A stretch of 48,701 nt of DNA from Bacteroidales bacterium (GTDB lineage Bacteria; Bacteroidota; Bacteroidia; Bacteroidales; UBA932). A model generated the notes under the pieces. It did no database searches and was not told where the DNA came from. It was given only the letters and a program-made list of their open reading frames with translations. Location: NCBI GenBank assembly GCA_017630215.1, contig JAGBVR010000034.1, positions 1 through 48,701 on the forward strand, written 5' to 3'. Positions within the stretch are counted from its first letter, which is position 1, and the number at the start of each line of letters is the position of its first letter. Positions 16,763-24,585 of this stretch are shown one piece after another. The translations under genes were made by a program, and so were the position numbers.

Positions 16763-17176
16763 CTATTCTGGCGAGGTCGCCATTATCACCTTGTAATGAT
16801 TTCTTTTCGCAATATTCATCACAGCTACCACTTCCTTGATCGGAACTGTCTCGTCAGCATAGATCGAGAATGTCGGATCGTCCTCTGTCTGCAGCAGTTC
16901 TATGAGCTGGTCTTCTATCTTATCAAACCTTACCGGAGTCTCGTCTCCGTTGATGTGATAGGTGAATCTGTTCTTATTCTGCCAGTGCTTGATCGACACG
17001 CTGACTGTAGCCTTTGCAGAGACCTGTCCTGTACTTTTAGGAAGCAGCAGCTTCAGTGCGTTCGGATTGATGAGTGTCGAAGTCACCAGGAAGAAGATAA
17101 GGAGAAGGAACACGATGTCAGTCATTGAGGACATCGAGAATCCGGAATCTACCTTGGTTGTTCTTTTGATTGCCAT
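16763..17176 (-). CDS. exbD: ExbD/TolR-family biopolymer transport protein
   Basis: 137 aa. The single N-terminal membrane helix with the essential aspartate (SSMTDIVFLLLIFFLVTSTL, residues about 16-35) is the proton-channel helix. The periplasmic domain follows. It works with ExbB, 12 bp upstream, and TonB, 7 bp downstream, to couple proton flow to outer-membrane transport. The ExbD versus TolR distinction cannot be made from sequence alone; the neighbouring TonB-like gene favours ExbD. Confidence 0.92.
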   Translation of the reverse strand: MAIKRTTKVDSGFSMSSMTDIVFLLLIFFLVTSTLINPNALKLLLPKSTGQVSAKATVSVSIKHWQNKNRFTYHINGDETPVRFDKIEDQLIELLQTEDDPTFSIYADETVPIKEVVAVMNIAKRNHYKVIMATSPE

Positions 17177-17188
17177 TTCCTTAAAATG

Positions 17189-17884
17189 TTATCTGCCGGC
17201 TGGCTCGTGAAGCATATCGATGAACTCGATGGTTGTGCTCTCCATCTTGAATACAAGGTTGGAAATCTGTGATGTCAGATAGTTGTATCCGAAGTATGCG
17301 ATGATACCTACGAAGAGACCTCCTACAGTTGTTACCATTGCCTCATAGATACCTCCGGAAAGGAGAGTTATGTCAATGTTGTTACCTGCGTTTGCCATCT
17401 CGAAGAATGCACGGATCATGCCGGTAACAGTTCCGAGGAATCCGATCATAGGAGCACCTCCGGCGATGGTAGCAAGCATAGGCAGACCTTTTTCAAGCCT
17501 TGCTACTTCCACATTGCCCATATTCTCTACTGCTGTCTGGATGTCTGTGAGTGGCCTTCCGATTCTTTCTATGCCCTTCTCCACAAGTCTTGCGACAGGG
17601 GAGTCGTATTTCTGGCAGAGTGCCATTGCTGACTTGATCTTTCCTTCGTGAATCAGGTCGTGGATGTCCTTCATGAAGTTCTTGTCAATCTTTCCGGCTT
17701 TACGTATCATCCACCATTTGTTGCCGAAGATATAGATGGCCATGATTGAAAGAATCAGGAGGACCAGCATGAGCCAGCCACCTTTTACTGCCATCTCGAT
17801 AAGAGAGAATTCCATTTCCTGTGGAATGGCCTGAGCAGGTATTTCAGCTGCAGTTTCAGCAGCCTGAAGAAGGTTGAAAAGCAT
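17189..17884 (-). CDS. exbB: ExbB/TolQ/MotA-family proton channel protein
   Basis: 231 aa with three membrane helices: residues about 35-52 (GWLMLVLLILSIMAIYIFG), about 135-160 (TIAGGAPMIGFLGTVTGMIRAFF) and about 180-205. LGTVTGMI is the family signature with the conserved threonine. It has a cytoplasmic loop between helices 1 and 2 (ERIGRPLTDIQTAVENMGNV). It is first in the exbB-exbD-tonB operon and has a good upstream promoter. Confidence 0.93.
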   Translation of the reverse strand: MLFNLLQAAETAAEIPAQAIPQEMEFSLIEMAVKGGWLMLVLLILSIMAIYIFGNKWWMIRKAGKIDKNFMKDIHDLIHEGKIKSAMALCQKYDSPVARLVEKGIERIGRPLTDIQTAVENMGNVEVARLEKGLPMLATIAGGAPMIGFLGTVTGMIRAFFEMANAGNNIDITLLSGGIYEAMVTTVGGLFVGIIAYFGYNYLTSQISNLVFKMESTTIEFIDMLHEPAGR

Positions 17885-17947
17885 AGTTATTTACAGTCTT
17901 TTAAATTGTCCTTTTATGGTCTGGTTTCGCACAGGCGCGAAATCGTG

Positions 17948-17979
17948 CAAAGGTAGTCAAAAAATTGCTAACGCTCAAA
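17948..17979 (-). promoter_or_regulatory. Promoter of exbB-exbD-tonB
   Basis: On the minus strand, TTTG (17979-17976), a 20-base spacer and TACCTTTG (17955-17948), about 63 bases before the exbB ATG. This matches the Bacteroidetes consensus exactly. Confidence 0.75.
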
Positions 17980-17980
17980 T

Positions 17981-18757
17981 TTATTTGTATGAGGCTCCGC
18001 TGAAAAAGAGGGCTTTGCCCGGTACGGAACTTCCTGCATCAGAGCGTGATCCGCTTTCTATAAGTTCTCTGATCCAGTCTGGTTGCCTTTTCCCTCTTCC
18101 GACTTCAATGAGCGATCCTACTATTGCTCTGACCATATTTCTTAGAAAGCGGTTTGCCTTGATCCTGAATACGATATAATCCCCTTCGGAGTATTCCATA
18201 CCCATCATCTCCGCGTGGGTGGGGCGGTAGGTGCTCCATCTGGCTTCAGTGACTGTGCAGATGGATGTAGTGTTGTTCCCTCCTGTTTTTTCGAAGCACC
18301 GGAAGTCGTGTTCTCCCAAAAGATGTTCCGCAGCCTCATTCATTTTCTCGATCTCCAGCGGATATCTCATCCTGTAAGAGAACTTTTCACAGAATGGGTC
18401 TTTTGTGAAGTGTATGAAATAGTGGTATTCTCTCGAGCGGGCGTCGAATCGTGCGTGAAACTCGTGTTCTGTTGTGGAAACTTCATGTACGACCAATTCT
18501 CTGGGAAGAATGGCATTTAATTTGTAGCAAAGCTGCGCCGCTTCTATCCTGACTTCGTCAGGGAGTTCGAAGTGAGCGATATAATTGATGGCATTGACTT
18601 CAGTGTCGGTTCTGCCGGCCCCTGTCACCTGGATCTGCGCTCCTGTGAGTGTCTGCAGTGCCTTTTCCAGATCGCCCTGGACAGTACGGTCTTTGGGCTG
18701 TATCTGCCAGCCGCAGAATGCGCTTCCGTCGTATGATAGCCTGATTTTGTATCGCAT
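17981..18757 (-). CDS. truA: tRNA pseudouridine(38-40) synthase TruA
   Basis: 258 aa, normal. It modifies uridines 38-40 in the anticodon arm of tRNAs. The catalytic aspartate is D51 in GAGRTDTEVNA (46-56). SYDGSAFCGWQIQP (8-21) and the C-terminal FRIKANRFLRNMVRAIVGSL are conserved. It is separated from exbB by a promoter and is not clearly in the same operon. Confidence 0.95.
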   Translation of the reverse strand: MRYKIRLSYDGSAFCGWQIQPKDRTVQGDLEKALQTLTGAQIQVTGAGRTDTEVNAINYIAHFELPDEVRIEAAQLCYKLNAILPRELVVHEVSTTEHEFHARFDARSREYHYFIHFTKDPFCEKFSYRMRYPLEIEKMNEAAEHLLGEHDFRCFEKTGGNNTTSICTVTEARWSTYRPTHAEMMGMEYSEGDYIVFRIKANRFLRNMVRAIVGSLIEVGRGKRQPDWIRELIESGSRSDAGSSVPGKALFFSGASYK

Positions 18758-18780
18758 ATTGTAAAATTTGAGTAAATTTG
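18746..18780 (+). promoter_or_regulatory. Possible promoter of the Bat operon
   Basis: TAAATTTG (18773-18780) fits the -7 box, 38 bases before the moxR ATG. The nearest TTTG (18746-18749) is 23 bases away, slightly too far from the consensus of 19-21, so confidence is limited. Confidence 0.4.
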
Positions 18781-18818
18781 TAGGTTTTTAGAATGCAAAA
18801 ATATCAAAAATCATATTT

Positions 18819-19811
18819 ATGGAGAGCATAAACATCAAAGAATTGAACGACCGTATCCAGAGGGAGAGCTCGTTTGTGGACATCCTGACGATGGAGATCA
18901 ACAAGGTCATTGTAGGTCAGAAACATCTTGTCGAGAATCTTCTGATCGGTCTTCTTGCTAACGGACATATCCTTCTTGAAGGTGTTCCCGGACTAGCTAA
19001 GACCTTGGCCATCAACACTCTTTCGCAAGCTGTGGACTCGAAGTTCAACCGTATCCAGTTTACTCCGGACCTTCTTCCTGCCGATGTGCTTGGTACTCTG
19101 ATCTATTCTCAGAAGACCGAGCAGTTCCAGATAAAGAAAGGTCCGGTCTTCGCTAATTTCGTGCTGGCTGATGAGATCAACCGTTCTCCGGCGAAGGTTC
19201 AGTCTGCACTGCTCGAGGCGATGCAGGAGCGTCAGGTGACTATCGGTGAGGAAACTTTCAAGCTTCCGGAACCCTTCCTGGTAATGGCGACGCAGAATCC
19301 TATCGAACAGGAGGGAACCTATCCTCTACCGGAAGCTCAGCTCGACCGATTCATGCTTAAGGTTGTAGTTACATATCCAAAGAAGGAGGAGGAACGCCAG
19401 ATCATCCGCATGAACAATACGGGAACTTTCCCTAAGGCGCAGCCTGTGCTCAAGCCAGAGGACATCGTCAGAGCACGCGAGGTCGTGAAGGATGTGTATA
19501 TGGATGAAAAGATAGAGAGGTATATAGTAGACATCGTATATGCTACCCGTACTCCGCAGGATTACGGACTGGGCAAGATCGCAAGCTTCATCTCTTATGG
19601 TGCGTCACCACGTGCAAGTATCTCTCTTGCAATGGCTTCTAAGGCATATGCATTCATAAAGAGAAGAGGGTATGTAATACCTGAGGATGTTCGTGCTGTA
19701 TGTTATGAGGTACTTCGTCACCGTATAGGACTTACTTATGAGGCGGAGGCCGAGAATATGACTACAGACCAGATTATTTCTGAAATCATCAATGCAGTAG
19801 AAGTTCCATAG
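18819..19811 (+). CDS. moxR: MoxR-type AAA+ ATPase of the Bat operon
   Basis: 330 aa. Walker A is GVPGLAKT (55-62); Walker B and the adjacent arm are VLADEINRSPAKVQSALLEA; sensor 1 is ATQNPIEQEGTYPLPEAQLD, the MoxR signature. MoxR ATPases act as chaperones or activators of von Willebrand A-domain proteins. Here it opens a seven-gene operon with DUF58 and two VWA proteins; its stop is one base from the next ATG. In Bacteroides the bat locus is linked to aerotolerance and stress; the biochemical task is not known. Confidence 0.93.
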   Translation: MESINIKELNDRIQRESSFVDILTMEINKVIVGQKHLVENLLIGLLANGHILLEGVPGLAKTLAINTLSQAVDSKFNRIQFTPDLLPADVLGTLIYSQKTEQFQIKKGPVFANFVLADEINRSPAKVQSALLEAMQERQVTIGEETFKLPEPFLVMATQNPIEQEGTYPLPEAQLDRFMLKVVVTYPKKEEERQIIRMNNTGTFPKAQPVLKPEDIVRAREVVKDVYMDEKIERYIVDIVYATRTPQDYGLGKIASFISYGASPRASISLAMASKAYAFIKRRGYVIPEDVRAVCYEVLRHRIGLTYEAEAENMTTDQIISEIINAVEVP

Positions 19812-19812
19812 G

Positions 19813-20703
19813 ATGTCATCGTTATCAGCAAACGACCTTCTGAAAAAGGTCAGGAAGATAGAGATCAAGACCAGGGCTCTGTCGCATCAGATATTTGCGG
19901 GAGAATATCACTCGGCCTTCAAGGGACGTGGTATGGCTTTCAGTGAGGTGCGTGAGTATCAGTATGGAGACGACGTGCGCAATATGGATTGGAATGTAAC
20001 CGCACGTCTCAGAGCTCCTTATGTGAAGGTCTTCGAGGAGGAGAGAGAATTGACTGTCGTTCTGCTTGTGGATGTCAGCCGTTCAAGGCTCTTCGGTACT
20101 GTCGGGGCCAGCAGGAAGGACATGCTTGCGGAAATTGCGGCAGTATTGTCCTTTTCTGCCATTATCAATAACGACAAGGTGGGTGCCCTGTTCTTCAGCG
20201 ACAAGGTAGAGAAATTCATCCCTCCGAAGAAGGGACGAAGCCACCTCTTGCATATAATCCGCGAAATCATTGAATTCGAGCCAGATACGGACGGCACTGA
20301 CATTTCAGAGGCGCTTCGTTATCTGACCAATGCGATCAAGAAGAAATGTACGGCATTTCTTTTATCAGATATGCTGGATGTCAATGAAGACGGCGCACCT
20401 CGATACGAGGAAGCTCTAAAGGTTGCTGTAAACAGACATGATCTCTCGATAATTGAAGTCTACGACCCTCGTGAGAGAAGTATTCCTGATGTGGGGCTGG
20501 TACATATCAAGGATTCAGAGACCGGCAAGGCTGCCTGGATAAATACTTCCAGCAAGAAGATGAGACTGGCCTATGAAGAGTGGTTCCGCAATGTGGAGAA
20601 TACCGCTTCGCGTCTTTGCCTGAAATACAATATCGACAAGGTAAGCATTGCTCTGGATGAGGATTATGTTAAAGGACTGATGACATTGTTTAAAAACAGA
20701 TAA
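19813..20703 (+). CDS. DUF58-domain protein of the Bat operon
   Basis: 296 aa. The DUF58 signature is clear: FAGEYHSAFKGRGMAFSEVR, then EYQYGDDVRNMDWNVTAR, and a degenerate VWA-like fold follows (TVVLLVDVSRSRLFG, with a DxSxS-like DVSRS). It is cytoplasmic, with no signal peptide. It is located one base after moxR and 6 bp before the next gene. The moxR/DUF58/VWA order is conserved in Bacteroidetes. Confidence 0.92.
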   Translation: MSSLSANDLLKKVRKIEIKTRALSHQIFAGEYHSAFKGRGMAFSEVREYQYGDDVRNMDWNVTARLRAPYVKVFEEERELTVVLLVDVSRSRLFGTVGASRKDMLAEIAAVLSFSAIINNDKVGALFFSDKVEKFIPPKKGRSHLLHIIREIIEFEPDTDGTDISEALRYLTNAIKKKCTAFLLSDMLDVNEDGAPRYEEALKVAVNRHDLSIIEVYDPRERSIPDVGLVHIKDSETGKAAWINTSSKKMRLAYEEWFRNVENTASRLCLKYNIDKVSIALDEDYVKGLMTLFKNR

Positions 20704-20709
20704 TCGATT

Positions 20710-21711
20710 ATGCGTAAAGCATTTATATATTTGGCTCTTCTCTTGATGGGGGCGGTCATATCATCATGTGCTGGTAAGGAAGCGAAGGATACACGGCCAG
20801 TGAGATCCTTTCTCCAGCCTTTACAGGAGAGAGATTCCGTCCTTATTGCCGATCAGCTGCTGTATGGGTTCGAGCTTGATGGGGTGACGGAAGGCACAAA
20901 ACTGATTCCGGCAGAAATTGCAGACAGCCTGGATCAGAACATATTGAGCTTGTCACCTTGGATTCTTGATACTGTGAAGGTTACCAGGAACGGAAAGGAA
21001 AATCCTAAGACTCTTGATATCAAGGGTTCTGTAAGGATTGCTCCTTTTCTTGAGGGTGAATATGAACTCCCTCGGATCGAACTCAGGAGACTTGCACCTG
21101 ACGGCACAGAAGATACATTGTTCTTTGATCCTCTTCGTTTGGATGTTAAAACTATGCCGGTAGATACTGCGACATTCGTGATCCACGACATCAAAGGACA
21201 GGTTCGTTATCCTGTGACGTTTGCAGAAGTTTTCCCTTGGATTCTTCTGTATTGGGTTCTGGCTGTCATTATAATATTGGTGGTATGCCTTGTGATGATC
21301 CGTCGGAGAAAGCACGATCCCGAGTATGTGCGCAGGGATCCGGCTCATATTGTCGCGTTAAGACAGCTCGACAATTACAGAGGCAGTACTCTCTGGGCCC
21401 CGGAGAAGCAGAAGGCTTTCTATTCCGGTGTGACTGATACGCTCAGGGCATATATGGCAGAAAGATTCGGCTTCGGCGCGATGGAGATGACCACAGCTGA
21501 GATCTTCGATGAGATGAAGGACAAGGATGCTCCGGAGAAGGTGGTAGGAGAAGTCAAGGAGCTTTTCGAAAGGGCTGATTTCGTGAAGTTTGCTAAGTAT
21601 GTGGCTTCGGATGATGAGAATGCCGCGGCTCTTCCGGTAGCTGTACGTTTTGTTACGGAAACTTATCAGGCCGAGGTGGAGAATGAAGTTAAAGATGGAG
21701 GGACCGAGTGA
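20710..21711 (+). CDS. Membrane-anchored lipoprotein-like protein of the Bat operon (DUF4381-like)
   Basis: 333 aa. The N-terminus has a lipobox-like signal (ALLLMGAVISSCAGKE; Cys at about residue 20). A periplasmic beta-domain follows, then one membrane helix (about 178-198, ILLYWVLAVIIILVVCLVMI) and an Arg/Lys-rich cytoplasmic tail. In Bacteroidetes Bat operons this place between DUF58 and BatA is usually a DUF4381-type protein. Its function is unknown; it probably belongs to the membrane complex. The stop overlaps the batA ATG by one base (TGATG). Confidence 0.75.
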   Translation: MRKAFIYLALLLMGAVISSCAGKEAKDTRPVRSFLQPLQERDSVLIADQLLYGFELDGVTEGTKLIPAEIADSLDQNILSLSPWILDTVKVTRNGKENPKTLDIKGSVRIAPFLEGEYELPRIELRRLAPDGTEDTLFFDPLRLDVKTMPVDTATFVIHDIKGQVRYPVTFAEVFPWILLYWVLAVIIILVVCLVMIRRRKHDPEYVRRDPAHIVALRQLDNYRGSTLWAPEKQKAFYSGVTDTLRAYMAERFGFGAMEMTTAEIFDEMKDKDAPEKVVGEVKELFERADFVKFAKYVASDDENAAALPVAVRFVTETYQAEVENEVKDGGTE

Positions 21712-22700
21712 TGTTTTTTGAATACCCGAAACTCTTGTGGCTGCTTGTGATACCGGGCTTGATGGTATTGCATTATATTTATCTGGAATTAAGGGAAAGG
21801 CATCCTCATCTGAGGGTATCGACTTCCGTTCCTTGGATCAGAGGTGGAAGATCGGTAATGTCGCTTGTGCGTCATATTCCTTTTGTCCTGAGGACAGCGG
21901 CATTGGCTCTGATTGTCATTGCCATTGCCCGTCCGAGATCTTCGGAGCAGATAGAAAAGGTGGATACTGAAGGTATTGACATTATTCTGGCAATGGACGT
22001 TTCGACTTCCATGCTGGCCCGTGACCTGACTCCTGACCGAATCAATGCGTCCAAGGATATTGCCATTGAATTCATTGCGCAGCGTCCTTCTGACAGAATG
22101 GGTATAGTGGTGTTTGCAGGTGAAAGCTTCACCCAGTGTCCTCTTACTACAGACCGTGCGACATTGATCAACCTTATGAAAGAGGTTCAGACCGATCTTA
22201 TCGAAGACGGAACTGCCATCGGAAACGGACTTGCTACTGCTGTGGCCAGAATGAAGGATTCGGATGCCAAGAGCCGCGTGGTGATCCTGCTTACCGACGG
22301 TGTCAATAACAGAGGTGAGATTTCCCCTGCAATGGCAGCCGAGATTGCAAAGACATATGGTGTGCGTGTATATACGATTGGTGTCGGAACTGATAATGAG
22401 ACTGCTCCTTATCCGGTGATGACTCCATGGGGCGTTGAGATTCAGAATGTGAAGGTGGAGATCGACGAAGCCTTGCTTTCGCAGGTTGCTGAATCCACCG
22501 GTGGAAAATATTTCAGGGCTACAGACAATACCAAGCTTGCCGAGATCTACAGCGAGATCAACAAGATGGAGAAGGTACGCACATCGGTAGACAGCTTCCC
22601 CGTATATAAGGAACTGTTCGGGAAATTTGCATTGCTGGCGTTGCTGGCAATATTGCTGGAACTGGTGTTTAACTGGTTTATAATAAGGAGGTTTGTATGA
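21711..22700 (+). CDS. batA: BatA, VWA-domain membrane protein
   Basis: 329 aa from the ATG at 21711. A GTG three bases earlier is possible, but the TGATG overlap suits coupling to the preceding gene. Two N-terminal membrane helices (about 8-25 and 58-74) precede the VWA domain. The MIDAS metal site is DVSTS (96-100), with TDGVNNRGE further along. A C-terminal helix (LALLAILLELVFNWFII) anchors the domain. BatA with BatB is associated with aerotolerance in Bacteroides. The batB ATG overlaps its stop by 4 bp. Confidence 0.93.
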   Translation: MFFEYPKLLWLLVIPGLMVLHYIYLELRERHPHLRVSTSVPWIRGGRSVMSLVRHIPFVLRTAALALIVIAIARPRSSEQIEKVDTEGIDIILAMDVSTSMLARDLTPDRINASKDIAIEFIAQRPSDRMGIVVFAGESFTQCPLTTDRATLINLMKEVQTDLIEDGTAIGNGLATAVARMKDSDAKSRVVILLTDGVNNRGEISPAMAAEIAKTYGVRVYTIGVGTDNETAPYPVMTPWGVEIQNVKVEIDEALLSQVAESTGGKYFRATDNTKLAEIYSEINKMEKVRTSVDSFPVYKELFGKFALLALLAILLELVFNWFIIRRFV

Positions 22701-23701
22701 TAAATTTTGCTCAGGCACAATATCTTCTTCTGCTTCTTCTGGTGCCGTTTTTCTTTGTCATTCAGGCTGTAGTCCTGAAGATCAGGAAGAAACGCATCAG
22801 AAAGTTTGGCGATGAGGCTCTGGTGAGCAGGCTGATGCCTTCCTATTCTGAGGGCAAGACCTGGATACGCCTGGTGCTTTTCTCAATAGGTTTCATCTTC
22901 TTCGTCATAGGCCTTTCGAGACCTCAGATCGGTGCAAGGCTCAAGGAACATGAGACCAAGGGTGCGGAGATAATGATCGTGCTCGATGTGTCTAACTCCA
23001 TGCTTGCGGAAGATTATTCTCCCAACAGACTGGAGAGGGCCAAACTGGCTATTTCGAGGCTCGTGGACAAGCTTCGTGATGAACGTATCGGTCTGATAGT
23101 CTTTGCCGGAAACTCTTTCGTGCAGCTGCCTATCACCACTGACTATGTTTCTGCAAAGATGTTCCTCAATTCCATTTCCACAGAGTCTGTCCCCGTCCAG
23201 GGTACGGCGATGGGAGATGCTATCAGTACGGCGATGAAGAGCTTCAGCCTTCAGAGCGAGAAGAGCCGTGCAGTCATTGTGATTACTGACGGTGAGAATC
23301 ACGAGGATGATCCTGTGTCTGTCGCTCAGCAGGCTGCAGAACTTGGTGTGAGGGTCTTCACTATCGGAGTGGGTTCTCCGGAGGGCAAGCCGATTCCTTT
23401 CGAGGGGGAGCTCCTGAAGGATAAGAATGGTGAGATCGTGGTTACCAGACTGGATGAGAGTATCCTCAGGGATGTAGCTGACGCCGGAAACGGACTATAT
23501 GTCCGTGCGGGAACAAGTGAGTTCGGACTGAATCCGGTGATCAATGAGATCAAGAAGATGGAGGATGAGAAATACAGTTCGGTTGTCTTTGAAGAGTATG
23601 ATGAGCAGTTTATGAATTTCTTTGCTATTGCTTTGATATTCTTTGTGTTGGAAATGCTTGTGGGAGACAGGAAGCCTAAGAGGCATTTGTTCAGAAGATA
23701 G
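22697..23701 (+). CDS. batB: BatB, VWA-domain membrane protein
   Basis: 334 aa. Two N-terminal helices (about 8-27 and 57-73), a VWA domain with MIDAS DVSNS (97-101) and VITDGENHEDD, and a C-terminal helix (FFAIALIFFVLEMLVG). It is paralogous to BatA, with which it overlaps by 4 bp. A REP-like sequence lies between it and batC, the only sizeable gap (72 bp) in the operon. Confidence 0.93.
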   Translation: MINFAQAQYLLLLLLVPFFFVIQAVVLKIRKKRIRKFGDEALVSRLMPSYSEGKTWIRLVLFSIGFIFFVIGLSRPQIGARLKEHETKGAEIMIVLDVSNSMLAEDYSPNRLERAKLAISRLVDKLRDERIGLIVFAGNSFVQLPITTDYVSAKMFLNSISTESVPVQGTAMGDAISTAMKSFSLQSEKSRAVIVITDGENHEDDPVSVAQQAAELGVRVFTIGVGSPEGKPIPFEGELLKDKNGEIVVTRLDESILRDVADAGNGLYVRAGTSEFGLNPVINEIKKMEDEKYSSVVFEEYDEQFMNFFAIALIFFVLEMLVGDRKPKRHLFRR

Positions 23702-23715
23702 GAACTCGGTCTCAC

Positions 23716-23749
23716 TGTCGTTCTGAGAAGCAGAGCTACGTGAGAATCT
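23716..23749 (-). repeat. REP-like intergenic element, copy 3
   Basis: In minus orientation it reads agattctcacgtagctctgc then ttctcagaacgaca, matching copy 2. It sits inside the Bat operon between batB and batC. Confidence 0.6.
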
Positions 23750-23773
23750 TTAATATGACTATTGTAGATTATA

Positions 23774-24580
23774 ATGAATAAGTATAAAAACATATTCCTG
23801 TTGATTGCGATTCTGATTTCAGTGTCAGCGTGGGGACAGGTGGACAAGAAAGAAGTCCGTCGTGGCAACAGGGAGTTCAGAAAGGGGGAGTACGAGGCTG
23901 CCTTTCAGGATTATCTGAGAGCGGTGGAGAAGGATACTTCGTCGATTGCGGCGAATTATAATATGGCTTCTGCCCTTTATCGTATGGAACAATACGATCA
24001 GGCCCAGCAGGCTTTGGATCGAATCAAGGAAACAGCGCCGACCTCTGCTTCGGCGGCTGATTATCTGTATAATCTGGGTGATGTCGCCCTTCAGAGGAAG
24101 GATTATCAGGCTGCTGTGAAGGCTTTCGGAGAAGCTTTGATTCTCAGACCGGACGATCTGGAGGCGAAGGAGAATTACATTTATGCCAGAAAGATGCTGC
24201 AGAATCAGCAGCAGAACGATCAGAACCAGAATCAAGACCAGAATCAAGACGATCAGAATCAAGACCAGAATCAGGATCAGAATCAGGACGACCAGAATAA
24301 GGATAATCAGGATCAGAACCATGATAATGATCAGGATCAGCAGAACGATCAGAACAAGGATAACCAGCAGGACGATCAGGACCAGAACCAGGATCAGCAG
24401 CAGAATGACAAGCCTCAGAATCAGCAGAATCAGCCTCAGCAGCAGGAAGCTCAGATAACTCCTCAGGCTGCTCAGCAGATGCTCCAGGCTATCCAGGCCA
24501 AGGAAAAAGAGACCCAGGACAAGGTGAACCAGAAGAAGGCGGCGGCTCTGAAGTCAAGACAAAAGGATAAGAATTGGTAA
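23774..24580 (+). CDS. batC: BatC, exported TPR protein with Gln/Asn/Asp-rich tail
   Basis: 268 aa. It has a signal peptide (residues 1 to about 22, ending SAWGQ) and TPR repeats at about 27-135 (GNREFRKGEYEAAFQDYLRA, then AANYNMASALYRMEQYDQA, then YNLGDVALQRKDYQAAVKAF). From about 142 to 225 it is an almost pure Q/N/D tract with K, and it ends with a coiled KEKETQDKVNQKKAAAL segment. Similar low-complexity tails are familiar in Bacteroides BatC. It is probably a periplasmic scaffold for the other Bat proteins. It is 5 bp before batD. Confidence 0.9.
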   Translation: MNKYKNIFLLIAILISVSAWGQVDKKEVRRGNREFRKGEYEAAFQDYLRAVEKDTSSIAANYNMASALYRMEQYDQAQQALDRIKETAPTSASAADYLYNLGDVALQRKDYQAAVKAFGEALILRPDDLEAKENYIYARKMLQNQQQNDQNQNQDQNQDDQNQDQNQDQNQDDQNKDNQDQNHDNDQDQQNDQNKDNQQDDQDQNQDQQQNDKPQNQQNQPQQQEAQITPQAAQQMLQAIQAKEKETQDKVNQKKAAALKSRQKDKNW

Positions 24581-24585
24581 TATAT

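Noticed and set aside
24183-24458. Arg/Ile-rich plus-strand frame inside batC
   Set aside because: It is a shifted frame of the Gln/Asn/Asp repeat tract; repeats keep several frames open.
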